Shown in pieces: positions 52,959-56,198 of a DNA stretch of 56,198 bases. This DNA is from a bacterium (lineage in GTDB: Bacteria > Bacteroidota > Bacteroidia > NS11-12g > UBA955): the NCBI GenBank assembly GCA_029945665.1, contig JAQSCZ010000009.1, positions 1-56,198 on the forward strand. The letters are read 5' to 3'. Under the pieces are notes generated by a model. It was not told where the DNA came from and did not search any database. It saw nothing but the letters and a program-made list of their open reading frames with translations. The translations under genes and the position numbers were made by a program. Every line of letters begins with the position of its first letter. Position 1 is the stretch's first letter.

Positions 52959-55020
52959 TTTGGCCGAAATACCCATTCATATTGTATTAGTAGGGAATCC
53001 AAACACCGGCAAAACCACCTTATTTAATACACTTACTGGTCAGAACCAAAAGGTGAGTAACCTACCAGGAACAACCATTGAAGAGAAAAAGGGATTTTTT
53101 GATTATGATGACATTCGAATTAATGTCACTGATTTACCAGGCACATATAGTTTATACCCCAATGGAGAGGATGAACAAATTACCACACAGTTTTTATTAA
53201 ATCATAAAAATCATGCCATCGATGCCATTGTATTTGTTGCGGATGCTAGCAATTTAGAGCGAAATTTGTTGCTTTACACACAAATTGCCGACCTCGGTAT
53301 TCCAACACTCATTGCCTTAAATATGTTAGATGTTTTAGAACAAAAACACATTGACATTGATTTAGAAAAACTTTCTGTTGAATTACAGACCATAATTGCT
53401 CCGATTAATGCGAGGAACGGCACGGGGATAAAACAATTAAAAAATAAAATTTTAAAAACCAAAGTGGCTGTTCAACGCAATTTTTTTATGCCCACTGCCG
53501 AGCAAAATAATTTAATTAATTTGCAGCCCAACGTCGAGACAGCCTATACGCGATGGCAAATCGTATATAACAGTTACAAATTCGCTAAAATAAAAGATGA
53601 TATCAGACAACAATTTAACGAAATTCTGCCATTTAGTGATAAAATAATTGCAGAAGAAACGTCTAAACGCTTTGCCGTTATTCATCCCATTGTTGAGCAA
53701 ATTACTTTAAAGAAAACTGTTAAAGAAAAAACAATTACTCAAAAAATTGATGCTGTATTATTGCACCCTGTTTGGGGCTTTTTAATTTTCTTCACCACTC
53801 TTTTTATTATTTTCCAGTCTATATTTCGACTGGCTGAATTTCCAAAAAGTTGGATAGAAAATTCATTTGCGTGGGTCACCGTTTTATTTAAGTCTAACTT
53901 GCCCGATAATACCTTTAGTCAGTTGTTATGCGATGGCATATTACCAGGTCTAGCAGGGGTTATGGTCTTTCTGCCACAAATAATTATACTCTTTTTTATT
54001 CTTGCACTTTTAGAGGACAGTGGCTATATGACCCGTGTGAGTTTTATCACCGATCGGTTGATGCGCAAATTTGGATTAAATGGAAAATCTATCATACCAC
54101 TGATAGGTAGCATGGCCTGCGCTATTCCTTCGATAATGGCAACTAGAAATATCGAAAACAAGAAAGATCGTTTAATCACTATTTTAGTAACTCCTCTAAT
54201 GAGCTGTTCAGCCCGCTTGCCTGTTTATACGTTATTGGCTGGCCTACTATTTATTGAAAACACCCATGCCTTAATTGATTTAAGAGGCCTTTTAATTCTT
54301 GGCATGTATATCATTGGTTTTATTGTTGCGCTTTTGTTTGCCTTTATTTTTAAATTAATTTTAAAACAAAAACAAAGAAGTTTCTTCGTGCTAGAATTAC
54401 CTGATTATCGCCTTCCAAAATGGAAAAATATTTCGATTACTTTAAAATTAAAAACCAAAGATTTTGTTTTTAATGCGGGTAAAATTATTCTAATTGTAAG
54501 TGTTATTTTGTGGTTTTTGGCTAGCCATGGGCCTACCGAAAAGTTCGCTGCTATTAATCAAAAATATGCTTCTTATACGCAACCCGACCGCGAAGCAAAA
54601 ATACAATCTGAGCGCTTAGAGGCCAGTTATGCCGGCATTTTAGGCAAATCTATTGAACCTGCAATTGAACCCCTTGGATACGATTGGAAAATTGGCATTG
54701 CTTTGATAACAAGTTTTGCTGCGCGAGAGGTATTTGTCGGCACAGTTGCTACCATCTATTCTGTTGGCAATAGCGATGACGAATCTGCTATTACAAGTAC
54801 TTTGGCGAAGCAAACCAATGGCGAAACCGGTAAAAAAACATACACCATGGCCGTTGTATTATCCTTGCTCGTATTTTACGCTTTTGCCATGCAATGTATT
54901 AGCACCATGGCTGTAACTTATAGAGAAACCAAGTCCATTAAATGGCCCATCGTTCAATTCTTGTACATGAGTGGGTTTGCCTATCTTTTAAGTTTAATAG
55001 TATATCAAACTTTCAAATAA
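52942..55020 (+). CDS. feoB: Ferrous iron transport protein FeoB
   Basis: 692 residues. The cytosolic G domain has GNPNTGKTT (G1), a DLPG motif (G3, in TDLPGTYSLYP), NMLD (G4) and the helical NFeoB spacer; then come a first membrane block with LPQIIILFFILALLEDSGYM, the Gate motif near MSCSARLPVYTLLAG, and AAREVFVGTVATIYS. It is the Fe2+ channel driven by GTP. No ATG is available at the start: TTG at 52942 or 52945 overlaps feoA, while TTG at 52960 lies 1 nt after its stop and gives the shortest typical N-terminus. The end is next to the convergent glycosyltransferase. Confidence 0.95.
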   Translation: MLNLNNLAEIPIHIVLVGNPNTGKTTLFNTLTGQNQKVSNLPGTTIEEKKGFFDYDDIRINVTDLPGTYSLYPNGEDEQITTQFLLNHKNHAIDAIVFVADASNLERNLLLYTQIADLGIPTLIALNMLDVLEQKHIDIDLEKLSVELQTIIAPINARNGTGIKQLKNKILKTKVAVQRNFFMPTAEQNNLINLQPNVETAYTRWQIVYNSYKFAKIKDDIRQQFNEILPFSDKIIAEETSKRFAVIHPIVEQITLKKTVKEKTITQKIDAVLLHPVWGFLIFFTTLFIIFQSIFRLAEFPKSWIENSFAWVTVLFKSNLPDNTFSQLLCDGILPGLAGVMVFLPQIIILFFILALLEDSGYMTRVSFITDRLMRKFGLNGKSIIPLIGSMACAIPSIMATRNIENKKDRLITILVTPLMSCSARLPVYTLLAGLLFIENTHALIDLRGLLILGMYIIGFIVALLFAFIFKLILKQKQRSFFVLELPDYRLPKWKNISITLKLKTKDFVFNAGKIILIVSVILWFLASHGPTEKFAAINQKYASYTQPDREAKIQSERLEASYAGILGKSIEPAIEPLGYDWKIGIALITSFAAREVFVGTVATIYSVGNSDDESAITSTLAKQTNGETGKKTYTMAVVLSLLVFYAFAMQCISTMAVTYRETKSIKWPIVQFLYMSGFAYLLSLIVYQTFK

Positions 55021-55962
55021 TCAGACTAAATATTTCAGTTTCATTGTAGGATACCACAACACTGAAAACAACAAATCTAAGTTAATCAATTTTTCATAAA
55101 TCGATAACCTGGTAAAGAGCAATAATCGATAATAATGTATCATTAATTTATTTTCATCGTTTTTTAATACGCTCAACACATTTTTAACTGCCCTTGAATC
55201 TGCTGAATTCATAGAATTGAATTTATATAGAAATGTTTGAAATACCAGCTTTTGTTGATCATCAATTCTTGAATCTATATCACGCCATTTATTTTCCCAA
55301 AGTAAGTTCAATTTTTCTTCGAAATTATATTGCGTTAATTTTTGCTCAAGATTTTTTGAATGAGGCATGTGATATCTGTTTAGAAATGCCGGAACGTTTC
55401 CAAAATTCTTGATTGGAATTAAACGGTACCACATCTCATAATCTTCCATATAATCGTATGATGCATTATAAAATATAGACTCTGCTACGTAAAAATTTTT
55501 ACTTAAAATACTAGGTTGAATCATGCAATTTTTAAACCATAAATGCGCTTTTATTAAGGCGTCATCAATGGGTAATTTCTTAAAGGAAATCGATTTGCTA
55601 TCCGTTGTAATCCAAGAACCAACAATATCTATTGCAGGATGCTTTTGCATGTACAACACCTGCTGCTCAATTCTATCCTTGGTCATTGTATCATCGGCAT
55701 CTAACCAAGCAATATACACTCCTTTTGCTTCCTTTAGTAGTCTGTTGCGCGAATTGGCTATGCCTAGGTTTTGTTCATGTTGTATGATTCTAATTTTACC
55801 AAATTTTTTAATCTCATCTAATGTATAATCTATTGACCCATCATTGAGCACTAATATTTCGACATTTGTATAGGTCTGACCCATACAACTTTTGATAGCT
55901 GTAGCTACAGTACTGTCTGCATTAAATGCAGGAATTAGTATTGAAACTAATGGCTGTTGCAT
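55021..55962 (-). CDS. Glycosyltransferase family 2
   Basis: 313 residues. The GT-A fold begins PLVSILIPAFNADSTV, continues with LVLNDGSIDYT and NLGIANSRNRLLKEAKG, and has the DXD-type AWLDADD (near 93-97) and a later YEMWYRL. It transfers a sugar to a surface glycan; no membrane helix is evident. Its ATG overlaps the preceding partial glycosyltransferase gene by 16 bp, so it belongs to a glycan gene cluster that continues past the right edge. Confidence 0.9.
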   Translation of the reverse strand: MQQPLVSILIPAFNADSTVATAIKSCMGQTYTNVEILVLNDGSIDYTLDEIKKFGKIRIIQHEQNLGIANSRNRLLKEAKGVYIAWLDADDTMTKDRIEQQVLYMQKHPAIDIVGSWITTDSKSISFKKLPIDDALIKAHLWFKNCMIQPSILSKNFYVAESIFYNASYDYMEDYEMWYRLIPIKNFGNVPAFLNRYHMPHSKNLEQKLTQYNFEEKLNLLWENKWRDIDSRIDDQQKLVFQTFLYKFNSMNSADSRAVKNVLSVLKNDENKLMIHYYRLLLFTRLSIYEKLINLDLLFSVLWYPTMKLKYLV

Positions 55963-56198
55963 ATTACCTTGAGGTATTCTGTGGTGTTTTTTATACTGTA
56001 TTTTTCAAGAAACTTTTCATCTGGCAAAACCCATACATCGCCTTCTATGCAATTATAAGCCTCTTCAACAGAATTAACAATTACGCTGTTACTTTGTTTC
56101 AACAAATCGCCAAGTCCGCCTCGTTTAAAACCAATCACTGGCGTATTAACTAACAGACTTTCATGCGCAGTTCTGTTCCAACCTTCATTTACTTTTAT
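55947..56198 (-). CDS. Glycosyltransferase, GT4/GT1 type (partial, only the C-terminus is in the window)
   Basis: The frame is open from the right edge, giving 83 residues. NEGWNRTAHESLLVNTPVIG and the following KRGGLGDLL are the donor-binding EGW...E...P signature and Gly-rich loop of GT-B glycosyltransferases of family 4. Upstream parts lie outside the window. Overlaps the GT2 gene downstream. Confidence 0.8.
   Translation of the reverse strand: MKVNEGWNRTAHESLLVNTPVIGFKRGGLGDLLKQSNSVIVNSVEEAYNCIEGDVWVLPDEKFLEKYSIKNTTEYLKVICNSH

Overview
This window looks like chromosome of an AT-rich member of the Bacteroidota. The signs are a type IX secretion (T9SS) C-terminal sorting domain on a 1625-residue surface protein, a BshC bacillithiol enzyme, the rpmB-rpmG-DUF4295-ftsY-rimO order, a Rho factor with a long Asn-rich insertion, many small Bacteroidota-typical DUF families (DUF4295, DUF2795, DUF2452, DUF1573), promoters of the form TTTG-N19-21-TAnnTTTG, and no obvious Shine-Dalgarno sequences. 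Oxygen-linked enzymes (MiaE, a glutathione-peroxidase-like protein) suggest at least tolerance of oxygen. The genus cannot be told from this sequence.

Layout. 1-2745: end of an oxidoreductase operon, with a GltD-like flavoprotein followed by a 2-oxoacid:ferredoxin oxidoreductase alpha subunit that runs off the left edge. 2746-3852: a long intergenic stretch with two identical 213-bp direct repeats made of inverted palindromic units, followed directly by a solo GIY-YIG nuclease gene. 3883-10395: a GT32 glycosyltransferase, the large T9SS surface protein and a stand-alone TIR-like protein. 10782-14943: a DUF4139 protein convergent with a leucine-rich-repeat secreted protein. 14940-20582: riboflavin (ribD), YigZ, PrmC, RlmD, a thioredoxin-like protein and a YetF-like protein. 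20668-24741: the N-terminal half of an IcmF-type mutase, Maf, a UbiA prenyltransferase, a rhomboid and a DUF1573 protein. 24771-28660: an M13 peptidase and a deacetylase/GT2 pair. 28657-32896: an ECF sigma/anti-sigma pair, MiaE and an MFS transporter. 33012-37531: ribosomal proteins, FtsY, RimO and BshC. 37657-42684: an OmpA-family protein, an MCE protein, Rho and DUF2795. 42694-50069: an unknown protein, HflX, an unknown secreted protein with a DUF6427-like membrane protein, a peroxidase, DUF2452 and an SUMF1-fold protein. 50188-56198: an M1 aminopeptidase, FeoA-FeoB with a candidate metal-dependent operator, and two glycosyltransferases, the last cut by the right edge.

Most of the window is housekeeping: tRNA, rRNA and ribosomal-protein modification, protein export and ribosome GTPases, envelope proteins and iron uptake. 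The parts that deserve attention are the repeat plus GIY-YIG locus at 2987-3852, the orphan TIR-like gene at 9970-10395 with paired palindromes in its divergent intergenic region, the IcmF-like protein that lacks the mutase domain, the triple repeat in front of feoAB, the disordered Asn/His-rich insertion of Rho, and a domain shared by the LRR protein and the anti-sigma factor. Several genes have a -7 box only 4-11 nt before the start codon, which would make very short or absent leaders. I saw no tRNA or rRNA gene, no CRISPR array, no insertion sequence and no prophage.
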